This document shows, in pieces, positions 1 through 8,401 of a DNA stretch of 50,521 nt; position 1 is the first letter of the stretch; every line of letters starts with the position of its first letter. Below the pieces are notes generated by a model. That model ran no database searches, had not been told where the DNA came from, and worked only from the letters and a program-made list of their open reading frames with translations. The translations under genes and the position numbers were made by a program. This DNA is from Oligoflexia bacterium (GTDB lineage: Bacteria; Bdellovibrionota_B; Oligoflexia; Oligoflexales; JAGOVF01). Location: the NCBI GenBank assembly GCA_030432875.1, contig JAUILP010000020.1, forward strand, positions 1 to 50,521. The letters run 5' to 3'.

Positions 1-77
1 CGGAACATAAATAATGTAAGCCGAAAACCAACAAGCAGGCCTGCGGGGATGAAAATAGCCGCTTAAATCCTTGTCCT

Positions 78-124
78 CAGGCGTTTCCACTGAATGAGCG
101 GAGCGAATTTAGTGGAAACGCCTG
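78..124. repeat. Long perfect hairpin in the left-edge non-coding region
   Basis: Positions 78-95 pair with 107-124, giving an 18-bp stem with a single G-U pair around an 11-base loop. No T-run follows on either strand, so it is not a textbook intrinsic terminator. It lies about 270 bases beyond the stop of the minus-strand ABC exporter gene. It could end a transcript, be a dispersed palindromic repeat, or be an inverted end of something left of the window. Nothing else recognisable was seen in bases 1-392. Confidence 0.6.
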
Positions 125-392
125 TTATAAAAATACACCTAACCCTAAGTAGAATCACATAAAATGAGCCATCATGATTTTAAAAAATTATAATACATGA
201 CAAATAACAAAGAGTGTGTTCTAAAGGAAAAAAAAGCTCCTTTGAACTTTTAACAAAGCTCGTAATATATTCCATAATAATATAGAAGTTATGCTTTTTA
301 ATGACATGCTGTTAGGAATAATCTTATGTGCGAGGAATTGCCCTATTAATCAAAATTGTTTGGCATGAAAGTAACTGGGTAATTTGCATCTA

Positions 393-3300
393 TTATGTTT
401 TATTGGCAATGCTTTTCACTCGCCCATTAGAAAGTTCAATAATAATATCTGATTTTTTAACTGTATCTAAGCGGTGGGCAATAGTGATTATCGTCCTATC
501 AATAAACCAGCGGCGAATAACCTGCTGAATAATCTCATCGGTTTTGGTATCAATGTTTGCGGTAGCTTCATCAAGCACAACAATTTTAGTCCGCGAAAGA
601 AGTGCGCGACAGAGACAAATAAGTTGCTTTTCTCCCTGACTAAAATTGCTACCATTTTCTGCTATTTCTGCGTGCAGACCACCAGGCAATTTTTCGATCG
701 TTCTTCTGAGTTTAAGCTCAGTCAAAACCTGCCATAAATCAGCATCCGTTTGGGTATTAAAACGGTCAATATTTTCTCTTAATGTTCCGCGAAATAGTAC
801 TGGATCCTGAGGAATAATAGCCAGAGATTGCCTTAACCTCTCTAAGGGAACCGCCGTAATATCACAGCCATCAATAAAGATATCTCCAGAGTGAGGATTT
901 ATCAGCCGAAATAGTAACTGAAATATGGTCGATTTACCTGATCCCGTCCGCCCAACAATCCCAGCTTTGCAGCCTGCGGGGATTAAGAAATTAACATCCT
1001 CTAAAACAAAAGGAAGCTCTCTGTCATATTTGGCATAAACAGCTTTAAACTCTATGGAAGGCGATTGGGGCCAATCAGGAGGAAGCATGATTTCACTTTT
1101 TAAAACCCTTGGTTCTGGTGGCAGACTAAAAAAATGCTGCAATCTTTCTAGAGATGTAAGATCAGACTCAGCGCTACTAAAAATACGGATACACCAATTT
1201 AAGGCACCCCAAAAACGGCTCGAATAAGCTAAAGCCAAGCCAGCAGAACCTGCAGCCAGTAAACCAACAGAGCTAAAATGAATTATCGCTCCGAGCACAG
1301 ACAAAAAAACCATCCCAGCGACTAAGGGAATTCGCGTGGAAAACCAGCGATTATAGAGAACCTGGCCAGCAAACGCATGTTGATAGTGGTATAAATGATC
1401 AAAATTACGCTGACGAAATTCATTTTGAACGGCAAAACACCGTATCATAACAATACCATTTAATGTTTCTTTAAAAAAAGAGAACAGAGGAGACCGCGCC
1501 ACGGAAGTCAGGCGTTTAGCTTCTCTCGCTACCTTTCTATATTTATCTTGGAGGCGGTAATAAATGAATAAAACTATAATCACCGTCACACTCAAAATGG
1601 GAAATAAATAGAGAAGTAAAACCAAGGCCCCCAACGTCGCTAAACCTTGGTTAAGAGCACCAAAAGATGAGCCACTTAATTGATGCTCGACGGCTTCTAA
1701 ATCGCGAGAAAAACGGTTGAGTATCCGTCCCTGAGGCGTCGTATCAAAAAAACGCATCGGAGAAGCAAGAACACCTGATAAGGCCAAATTATGGATGGTT
1801 TGACTAGCCTTAAATGCTCGCATAAACCAGTAAAGAAATTGCATAACTAAAAAAACCACCCCCGCCACACCTAAACAAAAATAAATTGTGTAGGAAAACC
1901 AAGTATCGGATACATTTTGAGTTGTTCCAGGGGCTAAAAGACCGGTTTCCGCTAACTTATTCATCCAACGCGCTAACCAAAGATTTTGAAAAATAGGGAT
2001 AGAAAGTCCTCCGCCCATAAATGCACCGATGATTAATAGTGTAAGCAGGCGTTTCTTTTTGGTCGAGCCGAGTAGCGATTTAATATAAAAACCGAGCGTC
2101 CACCAATTGACTTTCCCACTGCGGCGATCTTCATCCTGGTACAATTTCCCCAGAGGTGCGTCCTCTAGTCCATCTGCTAAAAAGGCGCCATCTTCTTTAT
2201 GAATTTGACTCAGCATACTTGAGGTTTTGTGAAGAGGTTCTTCTTCCGATCTTTTACTCTCATCTGTATGCTCTGCTAAAAAATCTTTAAATTCAGGGCA
2301 AGTACCAATCAGCTCTGAAAAGGTGCCAAAAGCATGCATCATACCTTCAACCATAAAAAGTATCTTATCAAATTTATATAAGTACTGTAGGCGATGAGTG
2401 ACGATGACTCTTGTGGTTTCATTTAAGCAACCAAATATGACCTCATCGACAAGTTTTTTTTCAGTTCCCCCGTCAACAGCAGATAAAGGATCGTCCATTA
2501 GAACAAAATTTGGCTGATGATAAATCGCCCTTGCGATATTGAGGCGATGCTTTTGCCCGCCCGAAAGATTGATGCCATTTTCGCCAATTTCTGTGTCAAT
2601 TCCTGCAGGCATGAGTTTTATATCATGCTGCATTTGGGCCGCATTTACTGCTTTCTCTAAACGCGCCAGATCGATTGCGTCGTCACATAGGACAATGTTA
2701 TATTTGATTGATCCACTTAAAATGAAAGCTGATTGGGGAACTAAGGCTTTGCGAATAACTTTGTTTGGATCGTTACCCCCAACGCATACACTGCCTTCGG
2801 AACACTTAAGCTCATTTAATAGTGAAAGCACCAGAGCCGTTTTTCCTCCGCCGACGGGGCCGACTATAGCAAGGGACTGACCACCATCAAGCACGAAATC
2901 AATATTTTTAAGTACAGCATTTCCCTCATCAGCGAACTTTGCCGAATAGTTACTAAATTTTATGGAAGGCGCATATTCATCTGCATTTATCCTAATACCT
3001 ACAAAGGATTCTAAACTGACTTCGTCTTGATTTAAAAATTGCTGAATGCGCCCAGCCCCTACTACCGCCTTGGCGATTGCCGAAACCCACTGCGTCATAT
3101 GCCCAAGAGGCCCCTCAATAAGAGCCAAAAAAATTAGGCTCGAAAATACTCTCGGCGCATCTAAAGTTCCTCCCATTGCAAGGTAAGACCCAAAAATAGA
3201 GGCTCCAATTAAAAAAGCGGTACTATTATGAAAAACCATCGACACAACCGCAATTTTTATGTCCCTTTTTAATAGCCCTAATTCTTGAATCCTAATTTTG

Positions 3301-4142
3301 GAGATAATTTTGTAAAACTGTTCACCCCAAGCATACATTTTTACGAGGCGCATAGCCCCAATTACCTGACTAAAGAGATCAATGCGATCATCTTTTATTT
3401 TCATGAGTTGCCGGTAATTTCTAATCGTCAAATGCGTCAGTTTTTTACTTATTGGAAGGAGCAGTAAAACTATCAAAACACCGGTCAAACTTGCCATGCC
3501 AAAATATTGATATAGAAAATAAAATACAGTACCAATGGTAAAAATTGCGGCTACGATTTGTACAACATACATGACTAATTCGGACAAGGCATCGGTATCA
3601 CTACCTTGAAAATTTAAGATCTCACCCGTATCAAGGCAATTTTTTGCACTGAGGCTCAGTCGTATGGATTTGGCGTAAATATTTTGTCGCAATATATTAG
3701 AAATATTTCCGATATGTGCCAGCGATTTAAAATAGAAGGCCTGTATAAAAACCCCTTCACCAATAGAACAAAGGAGAAGAGAGATTACGGTTACCCCCAT
3801 ATCCCTCATCCCATGCTTTGCCTCAACAAATTTTTGCACGTCATCTATAACTCTTCGTGAGAGGATTGGGACAGCCAGCTGTAATATAACAGTCACAAAA
3901 ATCAAAACGACTAATATGATGATATCTCTCCGAGAAAACCACAATATATGCTTAAGCATTTCCCATCGCGTCCCTATATTGCAAAGATTTACCCGCACTT
4001 CTTGATTGAGAATGGGGGCAAAGCCTTTTTCAAGGGGTGGAAGATCAGTAGTTTCTATGTTTTTTTTTTGGCCCTTATTGACAAACGGAGTAATCCGCGT
4101 AAAAAGAAAATAATCACCTAATATCTTTAAATAATTTGCCAT
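393..4142 (-). CDS. Full-length ABC exporter, ABCC/MRP-like (TMD-NBD-TMD-NBD)
   Basis: A 1249-residue fused exporter. The first membrane domain spans about residues 60-370. NBD1 has Walker A GPVGGGKT near 428, signature LSGGQ near 526 and Walker B ending LMDDPLSAVD near 548. The second membrane domain spans about 700-990 and contains the ABCC-typical FFDTTPQGRILNRFSRD near 798. NBD2 has Walker A GRTGSGKST near 1064, signature FSQGE near 1167 and VLDEATANID near 1189. NBD1 has Asp where NBD2 has the catalytic Glu, the usual ABCC asymmetry with one weak ATP site. Both H-loops (VTHRL, IAHRL) are present. Single-chain ABCC exporters are typical of eukaryotes and uncommon in bacteria. It lies 180 bases downstream of the polyphosphate polymerase operon on the same strand, so cotranscription is possible. 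The substrate cannot be read from the sequence. Confidence 0.93.
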   Translation of the reverse strand: MANYLKILGDYFLFTRITPFVNKGQKKNIETTDLPPLEKGFAPILNQEVRVNLCNIGTRWEMLKHILWFSRRDIIILVVLIFVTVILQLAVPILSRRVIDDVQKFVEAKHGMRDMGVTVISLLLCSIGEGVFIQAFYFKSLAHIGNISNILRQNIYAKSIRLSLSAKNCLDTGEILNFQGSDTDALSELVMYVVQIVAAIFTIGTVFYFLYQYFGMASLTGVLIVLLLLPISKKLTHLTIRNYRQLMKIKDDRIDLFSQVIGAMRLVKMYAWGEQFYKIISKIRIQELGLLKRDIKIAVVSMVFHNSTAFLIGASIFGSYLAMGGTLDAPRVFSSLIFLALIEGPLGHMTQWVSAIAKAVVGAGRIQQFLNQDEVSLESFVGIRINADEYAPSIKFSNYSAKFADEGNAVLKNIDFVLDGGQSLAIVGPVGGGKTALVLSLLNELKCSEGSVCVGGNDPNKVIRKALVPQSAFILSGSIKYNIVLCDDAIDLARLEKAVNAAQMQHDIKLMPAGIDTEIGENGINLSGGQKHRLNIARAIYHQPNFVLMDDPLSAVDGGTEKKLVDEVIFGCLNETTRVIVTHRLQYLYKFDKILFMVEGMMHAFGTFSELIGTCPEFKDFLAEHTDESKRSEEEPLHKTSSMLSQIHKEDGAFLADGLEDAPLGKLYQDEDRRSGKVNWWTLGFYIKSLLGSTKKKRLLTLLIIGAFMGGGLSIPIFQNLWLARWMNKLAETGLLAPGTTQNVSDTWFSYTIYFCLGVAGVVFLVMQFLYWFMRAFKASQTIHNLALSGVLASPMRFFDTTPQGRILNRFSRDLEAVEHQLSGSSFGALNQGLATLGALVLLLYLFPILSVTVIIVLFIYYRLQDKYRKVAREAKRLTSVARSPLFSFFKETLNGIVMIRCFAVQNEFRQRNFDHLYHYQHAFAGQVLYNRWFSTRIPLVAGMVFLSVLGAIIHFSSVGLLAAGSAGLALAYSSRFWGALNWCIRIFSSAESDLTSLERLQHFFSLPPEPRVLKSEIMLPPDWPQSPSIEFKAVYAKYDRELPFVLEDVNFLIPAGCKAGIVGRTGSGKSTIFQLLFRLINPHSGDIFIDGCDITAVPLERLRQSLAIIPQDPVLFRGTLRENIDRFNTQTDADLWQVLTELKLRRTIEKLPGGLHAEIAENGSNFSQGEKQLICLCRALLSRTKIVVLDEATANIDTKTDEIIQQVIRRWFIDRTIITIAHRLDTVKKSDIIIELSNGRVKSIANKT

Positions 4143-4322
4143 TAAAACAACGCCATGTTTGGATAAGTTAATAACCGAACAATGCTACACTGTTAAACTT
4201 AGGAAGGCAAGAATCTGCACTTTTAAAAGGATTGGCATATTTATCCTATAATTAAAAGCAATAATCCGCCTAACCATACCTAACAATTCCTGGCCGAGTA
4301 ATTTAGTCCAAAAAATTATGAA

Positions 4323-5129
4323 TTAAATATACTTTATCGTGGAAGCAACACGCTCTAGAGGATGATTTGTACTACTAAAAATCATCTCTTGTAAGCTCGA
4401 TGAGTATTTTGAAAAACTTGAGCGTTGAAGCCCAAAGTGCCGAATTAAGTCAATCATCCATAAAGGCACTTTTGTCGTGCATTTTAGTTCAAGAATAATA
4501 TCACATCCATCTGGAAAAATTAGGGGATTGTCATAATTTGTCAGCGCATTTCTATCAACATTCAAAATAAAAGTATCGACCTTTTGGTATTTTAAATTTC
4601 TGTCAAAAGTCACACGTGCATACTCGTCAATAGTGGAAAAATAAGCTCTTCTTTTATACTGAGTCAGAATTTTTGGCTCCACCCCATAAGATATACCAAG
4701 GCGCTCAAAAAGATTAAAATTTTTGGCGTCGATACCAATCTCACTACCAATAGGCATAAAAGATTGCCCCTCAAAATGCTCACGCCATATTGGGGCACTT
4801 AGGGGGTATCTGTATTTTCTTACGAAATTATTTTTTTTATGCTTAACTTCAAAAAAATAAGGCGAATCATCGATATCACCATAATTTCTTACCCGCATAT
4901 TGAACCTATCATCAAGCCCGTTCAACTTCCGATTATAAAACTGAAACCCTGGGGAATCTAAATATAAACTGTTGATAATATAAAACCCAAATTCATCTGC
5001 AAATTTATCAAGATGACAAAATGATTGGATATAATCACAAATATCTACCATTTTTTCGTGGGGTATCAAGTATTTTAACTCAAAGCGCTCCAATTTCAGA
5101 GGTGAATTTTCATGTTTGAAGCTTGCCAT
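4323..5129 (-). CDS. VTC-domain polyphosphate polymerase-like protein
   Basis: A 268-residue protein of the VTC/triphosphate-tunnel fold, which in yeast Vtc4 makes polyphosphate from ATP. The basic and acidic tunnel motifs are present in order: RFELKY (15-20), SLYLDS (54-59), RVRNYG (79-84), EVKHKK (94-99), RKYR (104-107), KRRAYF (159-164), RVTFDR (172-177), LELK (213-216) and SKYSSSL (240-246). It is therefore probably catalytically competent. There is no signal peptide or membrane segment, so it should be cytoplasmic. Its ATG lies one base past the TGA of the TolC-like gene (TGA-T-ATG), which implies translational coupling. DUF4956 at the head of the same operon is a frequent partner of bacterial VTC proteins. 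Whether it makes polyphosphate or another phosphate polymer is inference. Confidence 0.85.
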   Translation of the reverse strand: MASFKHENSPLKLERFELKYLIPHEKMVDICDYIQSFCHLDKFADEFGFYIINSLYLDSPGFQFYNRKLNGLDDRFNMRVRNYGDIDDSPYFFEVKHKKNNFVRKYRYPLSAPIWREHFEGQSFMPIGSEIGIDAKNFNLFERLGISYGVEPKILTQYKRRAYFSTIDEYARVTFDRNLKYQKVDTFILNVDRNALTNYDNPLIFPDGCDIILELKCTTKVPLWMIDLIRHFGLQRSSFSKYSSSLQEMIFSSTNHPLERVASTIKYI

Positions 5130-5130
5130 A

Positions 5131-6324
5131 TCAGCGGCCTTCTACAGATTTTAAAAATGGAAATCCATCAAAGCGCAGTAAGCCATATGCGCTGCATAAT
5201 TCGACAAAATTTTGATAAAGGTCTGCTTCTATGGAAATTTCCCTCAGCGCAACCTCATGAAGAACCTCCTCAGCTTGGAGGGCACTTTGGATGCCGTAGG
5301 CATGTGAGGCTCCAATTTTCCCCAAGCGTTTCTTTAGCATACTGGAATCATTTGACAACCTCTTAAATTTTTCATCTATTTGGGCGCTGATGATTTTCAG
5401 CTGCACATTGAGAAATTCTCGCTCTGTCTTTTCGAGGTTTTCCTGGTTTATCAGGTTACGATAATCATCCATAAGCTGCCACGAACTTTGGACCATGAAG
5501 GGCAGGGAAATACCAAAAGATATTTCCGCGCGAGATTCATTTTTATCATTGATTTTAGTTCCTAAATCTACATAACTTAACCAATCATTTTCTTTGGATG
5601 CTTCGTAGTGATATTTGCCACGAGCGAGCTCAACTTTAATTTCATTGGTTTTAAAGGCTATAGGCTCTAAAAGCATCCACTTTATTTTTTCTGCCATAAG
5701 GCTTGTTATGGATACCATGTCATCGGTTGCGATAGTTTTAGGGTCAGGTTGCCTAGGCTGAGCATCCATAATGCTATTTAGCCATTGGCTAAGCACTCCT
5801 AAGCCACTTGAGGTGGCATCTAGCTTTTCAACTAATTCGGACTGTTTTTTTAAAAGTTCAATATATTTTTCTGGTTTTTCAGAAATAGTCCCTGGATGGG
5901 CTTCATAGTAAGTGATTATTTTTTCGACTATTATTCTTTGGTCAAGTAATATTTTACGCTCTTCCGTAAGTCTTCTATGTAGAAAAATATTCTGCCAAAA
6001 TCGACTAAGAATCTTTTGCTCAACAACGATTTGTTCAGAATTCATTGCGGCTTCTAAGGCTCGAAAATAAATTTTATTAGCTTTAATTTCTGAAGAAAAT
6101 TGAGGTCTAAAACGCAAAACTAGCTCTTTTGAACGATCTTCGGACTGTGAAAAACGGAGTTCGGCTTTTTCTAGATATTTGTCTTTATGGTCCAGCTGTT
6201 TCAAGCTGGGAGCGATCGGCCTATATTTTGAAATAAGGTCGCCAATGCTTATGGCCCCCTCAGCGAGCAATCCGTAGCCCCAAATAAAAACAAGCAAAGT
6301 AATTGTGCTCTTTATCAATTTCAT
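5131..6324 (-). CDS. Secreted coiled-coil protein, probably a divergent TolC-like outer-membrane factor
   Basis: 397 residues with an N-terminal signal peptide (hydrophobic stretch about 5-22), then long charged helices rich in Glu, Lys and Leu, as in the alpha-barrel of TolC-family efflux proteins. It is somewhat short for the family and lacks a motif I can call decisive, so the assignment leans on context. The gene starts 3 bases after the stop of a HlyD-like adaptor gene and is coupled to the VTC gene downstream. A segment near residues 260-275 (FGISLPFM) resembles a membrane-inserting beta-strand of TolC relatives. The alternative is a periplasmic coiled-coil scaffold. No lipobox is visible. 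Confidence 0.55.
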   Translation of the reverse strand: MKLIKSTITLLVFIWGYGLLAEGAISIGDLISKYRPIAPSLKQLDHKDKYLEKAELRFSQSEDRSKELVLRFRPQFSSEIKANKIYFRALEAAMNSEQIVVEQKILSRFWQNIFLHRRLTEERKILLDQRIIVEKIITYYEAHPGTISEKPEKYIELLKKQSELVEKLDATSSGLGVLSQWLNSIMDAQPRQPDPKTIATDDMVSITSLMAEKIKWMLLEPIAFKTNEIKVELARGKYHYEASKENDWLSYVDLGTKINDKNESRAEISFGISLPFMVQSSWQLMDDYRNLINQENLEKTEREFLNVQLKIISAQIDEKFKRLSNDSSMLKKRLGKIGASHAYGIQSALQAEEVLHEVALREISIEADLYQNFVELCSAYGLLRFDGFPFLKSVEGR

Positions 6325-6327
6325 GGC

Positions 6328-7158
6328 TTAACTTTTATTCTTAAATCTATTTTTAAACGAAATAATTTTTTGATAATAATCATTCATAATTCCTTTCCCT
6401 GCCGTAATTTTTACTTTTTCAGATGGCAAAAATTCATGGTCATCAGGAAGAGCTATCTGAACTTCGCGTCCCCAAGCAATGCTCGAGGCCGTATTGGTAG
6501 TTTTTAATCGTGGCGGCAAATCTATAAACCTTTGCCCAATGCTCGCGACATAGCCTTTTTGGACTTTTCTAGGATCTGTATAGGAAGAAACTTCAACAAC
6601 CGATCCCATACGAAGATTTGTCGTACTTTCCTCTAGGAGAAAACCCAGGACGAAATTGGGTTTAGAGTGATATATGCTTAAAAGTGGTTGATAAGCTGGC
6701 ACATATTGGCCAGAAAAAACATTTATTTTACCAACAACGCCATCATATGTTGCGCGGATGGTCAGGGATTCGCGTTTTTGGTTGAGATACTTCAGCCTAT
6801 CCATAAGAGCAGAAAGTTCAAGATCAGTAGGTGAGTTACTTCTAGCATTTGCCGTATTTTGGGCGAGATTTTCACTTAATTTTTTTTCCAGTAAAAGCCT
6901 CTTTTTTTCATGCTGAGCGCTACTAATTTCAATATCTAGGTTAATATCTAAAAGGTCTATTAAAAGCTGTCCTGAAAAAACCTTCTCACCTTCTTTGACG
7001 TGTATTTTTGCTACCTGCCCCCCAAACTGTGAGGCTGTGGGCACTTCAAAGGTCTCGACATAACCTAAAAAGCTCTCGTCACTCGGTTTATAATAAAGAC
7101 TTATGACAATAAGGAGTACTATGGCTATGAACCAGCTTAGATAAAGATGTACACGCAT
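6328..7158 (-). CDS. HlyD-family periplasmic adaptor (membrane fusion protein)
   Basis: 276 residues with one N-terminal membrane anchor (about 6-22). Next comes a split biotinyl-lipoyl-like domain (PTASQFGGQVAKIHVKEGEKV near 40-60 and IRATYDGVVGKINVFSGQYV near 135-155) around a short coiled-coil hairpin (about 75-130). A beta-barrel-like region follows. Such adaptors bridge an inner-membrane transporter to an outer-membrane channel. It sits between DUF4956 (11 bases upstream) and the TolC-like gene (3 bases downstream) with a good Shine-Dalgarno (AGGTGA). No dedicated transporter is inside the operon. The candidate partners are the DUF4956 protein or the ABCC exporter downstream. Confidence 0.85.
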   Translation of the reverse strand: MRVHLYLSWFIAIVLLIVISLYYKPSDESFLGYVETFEVPTASQFGGQVAKIHVKEGEKVFSGQLLIDLLDINLDIEISSAQHEKKRLLLEKKLSENLAQNTANARSNSPTDLELSALMDRLKYLNQKRESLTIRATYDGVVGKINVFSGQYVPAYQPLLSIYHSKPNFVLGFLLEESTTNLRMGSVVEVSSYTDPRKVQKGYVASIGQRFIDLPPRLKTTNTASSIAWGREVQIALPDDHEFLPSEKVKITAGKGIMNDYYQKIISFKNRFKNKS

Positions 7159-7169
7159 AATATCACCTA

Positions 7170-7853
7170 TTACAATTCAATCGTTGACTCTTGCAGTAAG
7201 ATCGACAGGCCACGCACCGTCTCAAGGGTGTTCAGCGCTTTGATAAGTTCTACACTAGAGTTTTTGGGTTTCAATTTTATTTGGTAGGCATATTCACTGC
7301 GTTCGCCTTGTCCGAGTTCTCTCAGGGTTACCAGGACATGCCGACTGCAAAGTCGCGCAAGAGCCTTTTCTATCGCTTCGTTTTCATTGGTGTCATTTTT
7401 TATATTGAACCGAAGTATTCCGTCAAAATAGGTATTACTTCCCCAAGGAGACCGATAAATCGAAAATGCCGCTAGGCAAAAGCTTATGACGCCAATAGTT
7501 GCTACGATGTAGGCATGAACGCCAGTAGCAATTCCTGCCGCCAACGATGAAAATATAAATATCATATCCCGAGGATCTTTAAGACTTGACCTGAACCGAA
7601 TTAAAGTCAACGCGCCAAACATTCCAATACCACGTGCTATATTGTCACCGATGGCTTGCATGGCTATTGAAACGACAATCGACCCAAGAATAAGAGCTTG
7701 TACAAAAGCCCTCGAATAAGAGAGGCCTTGAAAGGTTTTGACGTAGGTGAAAGCAACACAATTACTTAATATAAAGGAAAGAAGTACCGCATAGACTGAA
7801 GCAATAGCGGAAGGATTTATCGATGAAAATTGTAAAAGCCAATAATCAAGCAT
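7170..7853 (-). CDS. DUF4956 multi-spanning membrane protein
   Basis: About 227 residues from the ATG at 7853; a TTG one codon earlier is also possible. There are four or so membrane segments in the first 135 residues and a soluble ACT-like alpha/beta tail (about 145-227). The family hallmark GALTLIRFRSSLKDPRDMIF lies near 80-99. DUF4956 genes are commonly found next to VTC-domain genes in bacteria, and the two are here in one operon. The function is unknown. By analogy with the membrane subunits of the yeast VTC complex, it may anchor the polymerase or pass its product across the inner membrane, but that is inference. It is the first gene of the operon. Confidence 0.85.
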   Translation of the reverse strand: MLDYWLLQFSSINPSAIASVYAVLLSFILSNCVAFTYVKTFQGLSYSRAFVQALILGSIVVSIAMQAIGDNIARGIGMFGALTLIRFRSSLKDPRDMIFIFSSLAAGIATGVHAYIVATIGVISFCLAAFSIYRSPWGSNTYFDGILRFNIKNDTNENEAIEKALARLCSRHVLVTLRELGQGERSEYAYQIKLKPKNSSVELIKALNTLETVRGLSILLQESTIEL

Positions 7854-8131
7854 CAAAGGATCTTTCTTTTTATTTTGGTCTCAAAAGAGAAAGGCACATT
7901 TTTATGGGCCCAACATAGAAGGTGTTAACAGCCTACAATACTGCCCCTATAACACATTTTGGCGAAGATTACCTAATATTTTTAATTGTTAAAAACCTAG
8001 GAGAGTGTCAATATTTTAGTCAGTTCCCCTTCACGGGGGAGGTAGGGAATGAAGCCGCGTATAATTTAAGAATTTCGCAATTCCCTCATTCATGAATTTC
8101 TTTTCATAAAATCTGGGGGAAAAAGGCTTAA
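7854..8131. promoter_or_regulatory. Divergent promoter region
   Basis: This 278-base non-coding gap separates the minus-strand DUF4956-HlyD-TolC-VTC operon from the plus-strand small protein/CDF pair, so it must hold promoters for both. A GC-rich dyad (CCCC-TTCAC-GGGG) lies near 8027-8040 and could be an operator or a leader hairpin for the plus-strand transcript. No convincing -35/-10 pair was fixed by eye. Confidence 0.4.
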
Positions 8132-8377
8132 ATGTCTGATAACTTTAAAGATCCGCTCAATGATTCCACTGTGGCAACTGATAGAATTCCCGCAAAGGAA
8201 ATTCTTAGAAACCAGCGCAAGAAAAATTATGCCGCTTACAAGAATGCCCGTAAGCAAGATAAATTAAACCAAATAAAGCAAAAAGAACATGACCGTGCTC
8301 AAAAAAGACAGGAAAAAGACAAAAACTTAATGGCGATGCTCGTTAAAGCCACCGAATTAGATAATACTTCCAAATAA
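8132..8377 (+). CDS. Small, highly charged hypothetical protein
   Basis: An 81-residue protein not recognised. It is about one third Lys/Arg with many Asn and Gln. It has no signal peptide or membrane segment, and residues 23-70 should form one long charged helix. The Shine-Dalgarno is GGGGGAAAAAGG before the ATG. The gene ends 24 bases ahead of the CDF transporter on the same strand, so the two are probably cotranscribed. Without homologues its status rests on the good ribosome binding site, the open frame and the operon-like spacing. Confidence 0.6.
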   Translation: MSDNFKDPLNDSTVATDRIPAKEILRNQRKKNYAAYKNARKQDKLNQIKQKEHDRAQKRQEKDKNLMAMLVKATELDNTSK

Positions 8378-8401
8378 ATAATAGGACAAAAATTATTTTT
8401 T

